This document shows positions 40,112 to 48,526 of a stretch of 64,000 bases of DNA, piece after piece. Source of the stretch: Fulvimarina sp039652615 (GTDB lineage Bacteria > Pseudomonadota > Alphaproteobacteria > Rhizobiales > Rhizobiaceae); contig NZ_JBDJAC010000004.1 of the NCBI RefSeq assembly GCF_039652615.1, positions 62,001-126,000 on the forward strand, in the 5' to 3' direction. The notes beneath the pieces are model-generated. The model searched no databases, was not told the DNA's origin, and saw only the letters and a list, made by a program, of their open reading frames with translations. The position numbers and the translations under genes were made by a program. The number at the start of each line of letters is the position of its first letter. The stretch's first letter is position 1.

Positions 40112-41794
40112 TCAGCGGTCGGAGGTCTTCCAGCGCGGGTTGATCCATGGCTCGGCTTCATCGCGCGGCAGGGTTCGTCCGAGAATATGATCGGCGGCCT
40201 TTTCACCGGTCATGATGGAAGGGCCGTTGAGGTTGCCGTTGGTGATGCGCGGGAAGATGGACGAGTCCACCACCCGCAGAGCTTCGACGCCGATGACACG
40301 GCATTCCGGATCGACGACGGCGTGAGGGTCATCCACAGCGCCCATCCGGCAGGTGCCGCAGGGATGATAGGCGCTTTCGGCCTCGTCGCGGATGAATTCG
40401 TCGATTTCCTCGTCTGACTGAACATTCTCGCCCGGCTGAATTTCCTTGCCGCGATATTCGTCGAAGGCCTTCTGGCCGAAGATTTCCCGCGTGAGGCGCA
40501 CGCAGTGACGGAAATCCACCCAGTCCTCTTCGGTCGACATGTAGTTGAAGACGATTTTCGGCGCCTGGGAGGGATCGGCGCTGTTCAGTGAGACGCGGCC
40601 ACGCGAGGGCGAGCGCATCGGGCCCACATGGGCCTGATAGCCGTGGCCTTCCGCCGCTGCCTTGCCATCATAGCGAACCGCGATGGGCAGGAAGTGATAC
40701 TGGATGTCGGGATATTCGACGCCCGCCCGTGAGCGTACGAAGCCAGCGCTCTCGAACTGATTGGACGCGCCGAGACCGGTCTTGGCGATGGTCCATTCCG
40801 CACCGGCATAACCTTTGCCGAAGAGGTTCCAGTGCTTGTAGAGCGTAATCGGCTGGATGCAGGCCTGCTGGATGTAAAGCTCCAGATGGTCCTGCAGATT
40901 GCCGCCGACACCGGGCCGATCGGCAATCACTTCGATGCCGTGCTCTCGGAGATGCTCCGCCGGGCCGATGCCGGACAGCATCAGGATCTTTGGCGAGTTG
41001 ATGGTGGAGGCCGACACGATGACTTCGCGGTTCGCCTTCACGAAACCTTCTGCGCCGCCCTTCGTCACCTCGACACCGACCGCGCGGCCGTTCTCGATCC
41101 GCACCCGGTTTGCGAAGCACTGAATAAGCTCGAAGTTGTCGCGCTTCATGGCGGGGCGCAGATAAGCGTTGGCCGTGGACCAGCGTCGGCCTTCCCAGAC
41201 CGTCTGTTCCATCGGGCCGAAACCTTCCTGCTTCTCGCCGTTATAGTCGTCCGTCGCCTCGAACCCTGCTTCTATCCCGGCGTCGACGAAGGCCTTGAAC
41301 AGGGGATTGGTGCGCGAGCCGCGACCGACGTGAAGGGGACCATCCTTGCCGCGCCATTCCGGATCGCCGCCATGGCCGCCATCATGCCAGTGTTCCAGCC
41401 GCTTGTAGTAGGGCAGCACGTCGGCGTAGCTCCAGCCCGTGGCGCCGGCTTCTTCCCAGTGGTCGAAGTCCTTGGCATGGCCACGCACATAGACCATTCC
41501 ATTGATCGAGGACGAGCCGCCGATGACCTTGCCGCGCGGGCATGCAAGCCTGCGATTGTTCAGATGCGGCTCCGGCTCGGATTTGAAGCCCCAATCGTAG
41601 CGGCTCATGTTCATGGGATAGGAGAGGGCGCCGGGCATCTGGATGAACGGCCCGATATCCGTGCCGCCATATTCGAGCACGATGACCGAATGCTCGCCGC
41701 TCTCAGACAGACGATAGGCGAGAGCGGCACCCGCCGAGCCCGACCCGATGATGACGTAATCCGCCTCGGCGAGAATGGTTTGGTTGTTCGACAT
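40112..41794 (-). CDS. betA: Choline dehydrogenase BetA
   Basis: A 560-residue GMC-family flavoprotein that oxidises choline to betaine aldehyde at the inner membrane. GSGSAGAALAYRLSE (from residue 17) binds FAD. RGKVIGGSSSINGMVYVRGH and ASTINSPKILMLSGIGPAEH are the two GMC signatures. The catalytic His is in AYHPCGTCRMG near the C-terminus. It follows betB by 3 bp. Normal length and intact. It is the last gene of the leftward bet operon. Confidence 0.97.
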   Translation of the reverse strand: MSNNQTILAEADYVIIGSGSAGAALAYRLSESGEHSVIVLEYGGTDIGPFIQMPGALSYPMNMSRYDWGFKSEPEPHLNNRRLACPRGKVIGGSSSINGMVYVRGHAKDFDHWEEAGATGWSYADVLPYYKRLEHWHDGGHGGDPEWRGKDGPLHVGRGSRTNPLFKAFVDAGIEAGFEATDDYNGEKQEGFGPMEQTVWEGRRWSTANAYLRPAMKRDNFELIQCFANRVRIENGRAVGVEVTKGGAEGFVKANREVIVSASTINSPKILMLSGIGPAEHLREHGIEVIADRPGVGGNLQDHLELYIQQACIQPITLYKHWNLFGKGYAGAEWTIAKTGLGASNQFESAGFVRSRAGVEYPDIQYHFLPIAVRYDGKAAAEGHGYQAHVGPMRSPSRGRVSLNSADPSQAPKIVFNYMSTEEDWVDFRHCVRLTREIFGQKAFDEYRGKEIQPGENVQSDEEIDEFIRDEAESAYHPCGTCRMGAVDDPHAVVDPECRVIGVEALRVVDSSIFPRITNGNLNGPSIMTGEKAADHILGRTLPRDEAEPWINPRWKTSDR

Positions 41795-41797
41795 GGC

Positions 41798-43261
41798 TTA
41801 GTACGGGCTTTCGACAGGGCCCATCCCGACATGCACGGTCTTGAGCTGTGAATAAAATTCCATCGCCGCCTTGCCGTTCTCGCGGCCAAGGCCAGACTTC
41901 TTGACGCCGCCGAAGGGCACTTCGACCGGGGTCAGGTTGTAGGTGTTGATCCAGCAGATGCCGGCCTGCAGCTTTTTCGCGACCCGGTGACCGCGTGTGA
42001 GATCGTTGGTGAAGACGCCGGCAGCGAGACCGAAAGGCGTGCTGTTGGCGCGCGACAGCGCTTCTTCTTCGGTCTCGAACGGAAATACGGACATGACCGG
42101 CCCGAAAATCTCCTCGCGCGCGATCGTCATCTCGTCGGTGACATCCGCATAGACCGTCGGCTCGACATAGGCGCCATCGGCGAACTTTTCGCTACTCGGG
42201 ATGCCGCCTCCGACGACGAGACGCGCGCCCTCGTTTTTCGCGCTTTTCAGGTAGCCCTTCACCTTTTCAAGCTGGGCGAAGGAGACCATGGGTCCGATCT
42301 GGGTTTCAGGATCAAGCGGGTCGCCCAGCTTGATCGCCTTCGTGCGCTCTGCAAGACGTTCGAGGAAGGAATCGTAGATGCCGCGCTGGACGAAGACCCG
42401 CGTTCCGTTCGAACAGATCTGGCCGGTCGAATAGAAATTGCCGAGCATCGCGCCGGAAATCGCGTCTTCGAGGCTTGCATCGTCGAAGACGAGGATCGGC
42501 GACTTGCCGCCAAGTTCCATGGTCACGTGGCGCATGCCTTCGGCGGCCGCCGCATAGACCTTCGGTCCGGTTTCGACCGAGCCGGTGAGCGAAACCTTCG
42601 CGCAGAGGTCGTGTGTGGTCAGTGCCGCGCCCACCTTGCCGAAGCCCTGGACCACGTTGAAAAGTCCGGCTGGCGCGCCGGCTTCATGCACGATCTCGGC
42701 CACCTTGAGGGCGCAGAGCGGCGTCATTTCGGAGGGCTTGAAGACCATCGCATTGCCGCAGGCAAGGGCCGGAGCGGCCTTCCAGCAGGCGATCTGGGTC
42801 GGGTAGTTCCACGCGCCGATGCCGACGCACACGCCCAAAGGTTCGCGGATCGTATAGGCGAAGTCCGCTCCAAGCGGCACGCTCTCACCCGAAAGCGTCG
42901 CAGCAATCGAAGCGAACCATTCCAGCGCATCCGCGCCGGAGGTCGCATCGGCGACGATCGTTTCCTGAATGGGTTTGCCGGTGTCCAGCGTCTCCAGTTC
43001 GGACAGGCTTTCGTTCCGCTCGCGGATGATGTCGGCTGCCTTGCGCAGCACTCTCGCGCGCTCGACCGGTGTCCATTCCGCCCATTCGGCCTGGGCCTTT
43101 GCGGCGGATGTCATTGCCTTTTCGATGATGTCGGGCGTTGCCGCGTGAAGCGTCGCAATCGTTTCTCCGGTCGCCGAATAGACGCACTCGAAGGTCTCGC
43201 CGTTCTTGTCTTCAACATAGGCGCCGTCGATGAAATGGCTGGCTGTGGGCTGGGCTCTCAT
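41798..43261 (-). CDS. betB: Betaine aldehyde dehydrogenase BetB
   Basis: A 487-residue aldehyde dehydrogenase that makes glycine betaine from betaine aldehyde. The general base is Glu249 in VTMELGGKSP, and the nucleophile is Cys283 in YSTGQICSNGTRVF. IGAWNYPTQIACWKAAPALA is the cofactor region. The ATG at 43261 begins MRAQPTASHFIDG, the usual BetB N-terminus; a longer frame to 43393 would overlap the transporter gene. It is coupled to betA. Confidence 0.97.
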   Translation of the reverse strand: MRAQPTASHFIDGAYVEDKNGETFECVYSATGETIATLHAATPDIIEKAMTSAAKAQAEWAEWTPVERARVLRKAADIIRERNESLSELETLDTGKPIQETIVADATSGADALEWFASIAATLSGESVPLGADFAYTIREPLGVCVGIGAWNYPTQIACWKAAPALACGNAMVFKPSEMTPLCALKVAEIVHEAGAPAGLFNVVQGFGKVGAALTTHDLCAKVSLTGSVETGPKVYAAAAEGMRHVTMELGGKSPILVFDDASLEDAISGAMLGNFYSTGQICSNGTRVFVQRGIYDSFLERLAERTKAIKLGDPLDPETQIGPMVSFAQLEKVKGYLKSAKNEGARLVVGGGIPSSEKFADGAYVEPTVYADVTDEMTIAREEIFGPVMSVFPFETEEEALSRANSTPFGLAAGVFTNDLTRGHRVAKKLQAGICWINTYNLTPVEVPFGGVKKSGLGRENGKAAMEFYSQLKTVHVGMGPVESPY

Positions 43262-43340
43262 GGGGTGTTCTGGTGTCCTGCCTGTCTGAATGGAAGCCGG
43301 GGCGCCATAAACCTCCCGGCGATTGCTGCGTGGGTTTGCG

Positions 43341-44528
43341 TCACAGGTCGAGTGCCTCCTTCTTATAGGCGCCCCTCGGATTGCTGATGACATCGCGTGC
43401 CTTGAAGACGATCATCGCGATGACCGAGACGTAGAGGGCGATGACGATGGCACCGATCCACTCGATCTCCAGCCATTGGCTTTCGAACATGATCGTCAGG
43501 ATGAAGAGGACAGCCGTGTTGCCCGCGATGTAGGTCCACTTGCCGAACCGCTGGGCCGTCAGGCCAAGATTGTCGGTATACAGGCGGATGAGGCTGTCGA
43601 GGGAGTTGATGACGAAGGTGGTTCCGACGATCACCATCGCGATGTTGACGAGGCCCTCGGTCGTGAGATCGTTCAGATAGTAGTAGTAGAGGACCGCAAA
43701 CCAGATCGCGAGCGGGATCGACGGAATGATCATTAGGGCGGCCAGCATGTGCTGGGTCTTCATGCCGCCAACGAAGCGCGAGGTGAACTGGCCGATCATC
43801 ACTGACCAGGCGAACCACCAGAAGAGATAGAACTCGTGATAGTCGGTGATCGGCAGGACGAAACGGTGGATGTTTGCGAAATAGCCGCCGATGCCGGAGA
43901 TCGACTGGCCGAATTCGCTGAACGACATGCCACCATAGATCCAGAGCCCGACGATCAGAAGCCCGAACATCACGGACGATCCGATCGACAGGACCCGGAC
44001 ATATTTGATGTCGGTCGAGGAATAGCTCGCGGCGAGAATGACCGCGAAGACGATGACGTAGAAGGTCGTGACGACGCTTTCCCCGTCGCCGATCGTCGGC
44101 AGATAATAGGGCAGGTAGACGAGGAAGAGAGAGGCCGTGAAGGCGCAGGTCGTGACGATGACGACGTTGTTGACGATTCGTACGACCGGGCGCTCAAAGA
44201 ATTTCAGGCGCGGTTCGATCGCGCAGAAATAGAATGTCGTCAGGAAATAGAACGCCCAGATAAGGAAACCCCAGAAGCCGAATTCCAGCGCGAGCGGGTT
44301 GGTGAAAGAATAGGCAGGGTTCTCGCCGGTATTGGCGTAAAGAGGGAAGTCGAATGCCAGCGGAAACATGATGAGGCCGACATCGAGACCGGATGTAAAA
44401 AGAATAGCGATGAAGACGAACAGTGGTTGTGGGTCTGTTCCGATGAGGCGAAAATTCCACCACCTGATGGTGCAGAATATGACAAGTGCGAAGGCCAAGA
44501 GAACGCCAAACGAAATGAGATAAGTCAC
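43341..44528 (-). CDS. Short BCCT-like choline/betaine transporter
   Basis: A 395-residue membrane protein with about ten helices. YLFWWFAWSVMIGQFTSRFV resembles the helix-8 Trp-rich signature of betaine/carnitine/choline transporters, and the loop after it (GGMKTQHMLAALM) fits. BCCT members are normally 480-700 residues with 12 helices, so this is a compact, divergent form lacking the long termini that sense osmolality in BetP. The start is GTG at 44528 with GGAG 11 bases upstream. Its place between betB and a GST gene supports choline or betaine as substrate. The family call is moderately certain. Confidence 0.7.
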   Translation of the reverse strand: MTYLISFGVLLAFALVIFCTIRWWNFRLIGTDPQPLFVFIAILFTSGLDVGLIMFPLAFDFPLYANTGENPAYSFTNPLALEFGFWGFLIWAFYFLTTFYFCAIEPRLKFFERPVVRIVNNVVIVTTCAFTASLFLVYLPYYLPTIGDGESVVTTFYVIVFAVILAASYSSTDIKYVRVLSIGSSVMFGLLIVGLWIYGGMSFSEFGQSISGIGGYFANIHRFVLPITDYHEFYLFWWFAWSVMIGQFTSRFVGGMKTQHMLAALMIIPSIPLAIWFAVLYYYYLNDLTTEGLVNIAMVIVGTTFVINSLDSLIRLYTDNLGLTAQRFGKWTYIAGNTAVLFILTIMFESQWLEIEWIGAIVIALYVSVIAMIVFKARDVISNPRGAYKKEALDL

Positions 44529-44609
44529 CGTGCATCTCCAATTGAAAGCGCGTCTTAAGGCAAGTGAAGCAATGCCCGGTCTCGCTGATTCAAGTACACT
44601 TGGCGCAGC

Positions 44610-45254
44610 TCAGGCAATTCGCAATGCTTCGTAAGACACCATGACATGCTCGGCATAGGCTGGACGCCGGGAAAGCCTTTCATAGTATGCGCTCAGGTGA
44701 GGGCGCTCTTTCCGGGACATCTCCACCGTGAAATAGCGGAAGAGAAGCGAGCCCAAGACGATGTCGGCGAGTGTGAAATCGGGACCTGCCAGATAGTCTT
44801 GCTGCGAGAGCTTCGCTTCCGCGATGTCCAGCCGGCGATCCAGCGCCGCGATCGCCTTTTCGAGTGCTGCCGTGTCGCGTGTTTCGGGCTTCGTTCGGAT
44901 GATGCCCATGAACACGGGCACCTGAAACGCCGAGGCGACCTCGATCTTTGCCCATTCCGCCCAGCGGTCGACCTGCGCGCGCCTTCTCGGATCGTTCGGC
45001 CAGAACGCGCCACCATCGCCGTATCGCGCAGCCAGATAGCGCAGGATCGCGCCTGCTTCCGAAATCGGTTCGTCGTCGCCATCCTTGATGACCGGAACGA
45101 GTCCCATCGGGTTCATGGCGAGGAAGTCGGGCGTATCGGTGCCGCCGAAGCGCTGGCCGAAATCGAGGCGCTCATGAGAAACGCCAAGCTCCGCAATGAG
45201 CCACATCACCGGCTGGACGTTGTTGGAATCGGCGCGTCCGTAGACGGTCAGCAT
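44610..45254 (-). CDS. Glutathione S-transferase family protein
   Basis: A 214-residue cytosolic GST. The thioredoxin-like N-domain begins MLTVYGRADSNNVQPVMWLI, where Ser10/Asn11 would be the glutathione-activating residues, and it contains the cis-Pro VPVIKD and the GSH-gamma-glutamyl motif EPISEAGAILRYLA. The C-terminal all-helical domain includes AGPDFTLADIVLGSLL, the N-capping-box motif. It starts 4 bp after betC and so is part of the bet operon. The reason for a GST there is not known. The function may be detoxifying an aldehyde or acting as a dehalogenase or isomerase. Confidence 0.88.
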   Translation of the reverse strand: MLTVYGRADSNNVQPVMWLIAELGVSHERLDFGQRFGGTDTPDFLAMNPMGLVPVIKDGDDEPISEAGAILRYLAARYGDGGAFWPNDPRRRAQVDRWAEWAKIEVASAFQVPVFMGIIRTKPETRDTAALEKAIAALDRRLDIAEAKLSQQDYLAGPDFTLADIVLGSLLFRYFTVEMSRKERPHLSAYYERLSRRPAYAEHVMVSYEALRIA

Positions 45255-45258
45255 CGGC

Positions 45259-46776
45259 TCAGTCTCCCTTCGGATAGCGCTGTGAGGCTTCCAGGACGTT
45301 GAGATCCATGTGGTTGCGCATGTAGCGCTCGGAGGCGTTCTTCAGGGGCTGGAAATCCCAGGGGTAATAGTCGCCATTGCGAAGGGCCGGATAGACGATC
45401 CAGCGCCGCGCCTGGCTTTCGCGAACATCCGCGTCGTACCGCGCCATGTCCCAGCGCTCGCCGACCTCTTTCGCGAAGCGCTGCACGACGTCGGTATGGC
45501 TGGTGTCTTCTGCGAGATTCTTCAACTCGTGCGGATCGGCATCGAGGTCGAAGAGCTGGGGCGGGTCGAGCTCGCAGTGGTTGTATTTCCACTTGCCTTC
45601 GCGCAAGGAGACGAGGGGCGCCTCAGAGCCCTCGGCGGCATATTCCATACGCACGGGATTGGTGCGGTCCTTGCCGTTCGCCACGGGCAGGAGGCTCTCG
45701 CCGTCCGTCCACGGCATGATGCCGCCGAGATCGATCCCGGCGAGGTCGGCGAGGGTCGGTGTCACATCGATGGTCGAGACCGGCGTGTCGACCCGTCCCG
45801 CCGGCATCTGGGGCGCCGCGATCATCAGAGGAACGCGCGAAGAGCCCTCGTAGAAGCTCATCTTGAACCAGAGGCCACGCTCGCCGAGCATGTCGCCGTG
45901 GTCTGAGAGGAACAGGACGATCGTCTCCTCGTCCTGCTCGGTGCCTTCGAGTGCCTCGAAGATCTCGCCGATCTTGTCGTCGAGATAGGAGATGTTGGCG
46001 AAATAGGCCCGGCGCGAGCGGCGGATATCGTCCTCGCTGATCTCGAAGTTCGAGCGATCGTTCGCATCGAGAATGCGCTGGGAATGGCGGTCCTGCTCTT
46101 CGTAGGGGATTGCTGGAACCTTGGGTAGCAGATGCTCGCAGTCGTCGTAGAGATCCCAGTATTTCTTGCGCGCCACATAAGGATCGTGCGGATGGGTGAA
46201 GGAAACGGTCAGCATCCAGGGCCGGTCGTCTCCGCGTCGTCCCAGATCGTAGATCTTGCGCTTCGCTTCGTAAGCGACTTCGTCGTCATATTCGAGCTGG
46301 TTGGAGATCTCGCCGATTCCTGCGCCCTTGACCGAGCCCATGTTGTGGTACCACCAGTCGATCCGCTCTCCCGGCTTGCGATAGTCCGGTGTCCAGCCGA
46401 AATCGGCCGGATAGACGTCGGTGGTCAGCCGTTCTTCAAAACCATGCAGCTGGTCCGGCCCGACGAAATGCATCTTGCCTGCAAGCGTCGTCTGGTAGCC
46501 GGCCCGGCGCAGATGATGGGCATAGGTCGGAATGTCGGACGCAAATTCCGCGGCATTGTCGTAAACCCGCGTTCGCACTGGCAGCTGGCCCGACATGAAG
46601 CTCGCCCGGCCCGGCGCGCACAAGGGCGAGGCCGTATAGCTGTTGCGAAACCGCGTGGAGCGTGCCGCAAGCTTCTTCAGATTGGGCGTATGAAGGAAAT
46701 CCGCCGGACCGTCCGGAAACAGCGTTCCGTTCAGCTGGTCAACCATCAGGATCAGGATGTTCGGCTTCTTCGTCAT
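45259..46776 (-). CDS. betC: Choline-sulfatase BetC
   Basis: A 505-residue type I sulfatase that releases choline from choline-O-sulfate. NILILMVDQLNGTLFPDG has the metal-binding Asp13. SPLCAPGRASFMSGQ carries Cys53, which is converted to formylglycine (C-x-P-x-R). FLSDHGDMLGERGLWFKMSF and the choline-sulfatase C-terminal tail (YPWDFQPLKNASERYMRNHM) mark BetC specifically. The ATG at 46776 overlaps the betI stop by 4 bp. There is no signal peptide, so choline sulfate must be imported first. Confidence 0.96.
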   Translation of the reverse strand: MTKKPNILILMVDQLNGTLFPDGPADFLHTPNLKKLAARSTRFRNSYTASPLCAPGRASFMSGQLPVRTRVYDNAAEFASDIPTYAHHLRRAGYQTTLAGKMHFVGPDQLHGFEERLTTDVYPADFGWTPDYRKPGERIDWWYHNMGSVKGAGIGEISNQLEYDDEVAYEAKRKIYDLGRRGDDRPWMLTVSFTHPHDPYVARKKYWDLYDDCEHLLPKVPAIPYEEQDRHSQRILDANDRSNFEISEDDIRRSRRAYFANISYLDDKIGEIFEALEGTEQDEETIVLFLSDHGDMLGERGLWFKMSFYEGSSRVPLMIAAPQMPAGRVDTPVSTIDVTPTLADLAGIDLGGIMPWTDGESLLPVANGKDRTNPVRMEYAAEGSEAPLVSLREGKWKYNHCELDPPQLFDLDADPHELKNLAEDTSHTDVVQRFAKEVGERWDMARYDADVRESQARRWIVYPALRNGDYYPWDFQPLKNASERYMRNHMDLNVLEASQRYPKGD

Positions 46777-47363
46777 ACGGCGTTCTCCGTTCTGAGGGCT
46801 TTGTCGAGATAATCGAGGACCAGCGCCGCTGCGTCCTGGCTTTTCGGGGCCCGCTCCTGAAGGGCGGAGCGGATGTAGAGGCCGTCGATCAGCGAGGCGA
46901 GGCCCTGGGCCGTTCGCCGGGCCGCCTCCTCGCTCATGAGCTGGCGCAGGGCGTGGACGAGGTTCGAATCGAGCCGGCGGGCATAGACCTTGAGAAGCCG
47001 CCGGGCGTTGGTGGAGCGGTTCGCCTCCACGTAGAAGGCGAGCCATGCCGAAACGATCGCCGGGTCGAACTGCTCAGCTTCGAAGGAGGCACCGATAATC
47101 GCCTCGACCCGGTCTCTCGGCCCCTTCGCTGCCCTAAAGCGCTGGAGCACGGACTGGCCGAAATCATCGAGGATCTGTCGCATGGCGGCGTAGAAGATCT
47201 TTTCCTTCGAGCCGAAATAGTGATGCGCGAGAGCGGAGGAGACACCGGCCCGGCGCGCGATGCGCCCGACGGTCACGTCGAGGGAGCCGGATGCGCCGAT
47301 CTCGGCGATCGTGGCTGAGATGAGCGCTTCGCGCCGCACGGCCTCCATTCCGATCTTTGGCAT
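46773..47363 (-). CDS. betI: TetR-family repressor BetI
   Basis: A 196-residue choline-responsive repressor. The N-terminal HTH is VTVGRIARRAGVSSALAHHY, followed by FGSKEKIFYAAMRQIL. The length and sequence fit BetI (MPKIGMEAVRREALISATIA start). It is the first gene of the leftward bet operon and is coupled to betC. Its operator is probably among the inverted repeats at 47378-47458, between it and choX. Confidence 0.95.
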   Translation of the reverse strand: MPKIGMEAVRREALISATIAEIGASGSLDVTVGRIARRAGVSSALAHHYFGSKEKIFYAAMRQILDDFGQSVLQRFRAAKGPRDRVEAIIGASFEAEQFDPAIVSAWLAFYVEANRSTNARRLLKVYARRLDSNLVHALRQLMSEEAARRTAQGLASLIDGLYIRSALQERAPKSQDAAALVLDYLDKALRTENAV

Positions 47364-47377
47364 CGATTCTCCATCAC

Positions 47378-47423
47378 TGATGTAAATCTGGGCAGCCCAT
47401 TTATGGTGCTGCTGTTTACATCA
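47378..47423. promoter_or_regulatory. 9-bp inverted repeat in the betI-choX promoter region
   Basis: TGATGTAAA at 47378-47386 and TTTACATCA at 47415-47423 are perfect inverted copies 28 bp apart, immediately upstream of betI. Two half-sites at this distance could bind a dimer of dimers or flank the promoter. Confidence 0.45.
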
Positions 47424-47442
47424 ATATCGCAATCGGTTTTAA

Positions 47443-47458
47443 TTGACTGATCAATCAA
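47443..47458. promoter_or_regulatory. BetI-like operator
   Basis: TTGACTGATCAATCAA is a 16-bp palindrome with one mismatched pair, centred on TGATCA. It resembles the A/T-rich TTGA-TGATCA-TCAA form expected for BetI operators. It lies 43 bp before choX and 79 bp before betI, so one site could control both directions. Confidence 0.6.
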
Positions 47459-47501
47459 AAACAACCGGCGCCGATCCGCCGGCCTTTGACAGGGAGAATT
47501 C

Positions 47502-48440
47502 ATGCGAAAGACTCTTGGAACGATTGCACTCGCGTTTCTTGGCACCACGGCGCTTGCCGGCGTGGCCAATGCGCAGATCTCTGAGGCCTGCCAGACGGTG
47601 ACCATGTCCGATGTGGGCTGGACCGACATCACGACGACCACGGCCGCCACGAAGCATATCCTGGAGGGGTTGGGATATCAGGTGGACGTGAAGGTGCTTT
47701 CCGTTCCGGTGACTTTCGCATCGCTCGAGAGCGACGATGTCGATGTCTTCCTCGGCAACTGGATGCCGGCGCAGAATGCGGCGATCAGCCCCTATCTCGA
47801 ATCGGGCGAGATCGAAACCGTATCGACCAATCTCGAGGGTACGAAGTATACCCTCGCCGTTCCGACCTATCTCTATGACGAGGGTCTCAAGACCTACGAC
47901 GATATCGCGAAGTTCCGCGACGGGCTGGACGACAAGATCTACGGGATCGAGCCGGGCAACGAGGGCAACGCTTACCTCGTCTCGCTGACCGAAGAGGACA
48001 AGCACGGCCTGTCCGGTTTCGAGGTCGTCGAGAGCTCCGAACAGGGCATGCTGGCCATGGTTGGCCGTGCCTACGCCAAGAAGGAGCCCATCGTCTTCCT
48101 CGGCTGGGAGCCCCATCCGATGAACGCGAACTATGACCTCAAATATCTCACCGGCGGCGAAGACTTCTTCGGCGGCGAAGGCACGGTGCATACGGTTGCA
48201 CGGAAGGGCTACATGGAAGAGTGCCCGAACGTCGCGAAGTTCCTGAAGAACGAGAAGTTCTCGCTCAAGATGGAAAACCAGATCATGGGCCAGATCCTCG
48301 ACGATGGTGAGGAAGCCGGTGCTGCAACCGAAGTCTGGCTGAAGGAAAATCCGGGCGAGTGGGAAGGCTGGCTCGATGGCGTGACCACTGTTCAGGGCGA
48401 ACCCGGTCTTCCGGCCGTCAAAAAATCGCTCGGAATGTAA
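47502..48440 (+). CDS. choX: Choline ABC transporter periplasmic binding protein ChoX
   Basis: A 312-residue OpuAC-type binding protein. The signal peptide is residues 1-24 (MRKTLGTIALAFLGTTALAG, cleavage at ANA-Q). SEACQTVTMSDVGWTDITTT opens the mature part. FLGNWMPAQNAAISPYLESG and FLGWEPHPMNANYDLKYLTG supply the aromatic-box residues that hold the quaternary amine. A GGGAG site precedes the ATG. First gene of choXWV. Confidence 0.96.
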   Translation: MRKTLGTIALAFLGTTALAGVANAQISEACQTVTMSDVGWTDITTTTAATKHILEGLGYQVDVKVLSVPVTFASLESDDVDVFLGNWMPAQNAAISPYLESGEIETVSTNLEGTKYTLAVPTYLYDEGLKTYDDIAKFRDGLDDKIYGIEPGNEGNAYLVSLTEEDKHGLSGFEVVESSEQGMLAMVGRAYAKKEPIVFLGWEPHPMNANYDLKYLTGGEDFFGGEGTVHTVARKGYMEECPNVAKFLKNEKFSLKMENQIMGQILDDGEEAGAATEVWLKENPGEWEGWLDGVTTVQGEPGLPAVKKSLGM

Positions 48441-48467
48441 GCCGGGTGGCTCGATTGAACCAGTTCA

Positions 48468-48496
48468 GCCCTCGTCGTTTCGGCGGGGGCTTTTCT
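48468..48496 (+). terminator. Intercistronic attenuator between choX and choW
   Basis: A 10-bp stem with three G-U pairs (GCCCTCGTCG with CGGCGGGGGC, TTT loop) followed by TTTTCTT. It lies 28 bp after the choX stop, where partial termination would keep binding-protein levels above those of the permease. Confidence 0.75.
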
Positions 48497-48526
48497 TCAA
48501 GATATTGAGGGTGGGGGCGCTGGGGC

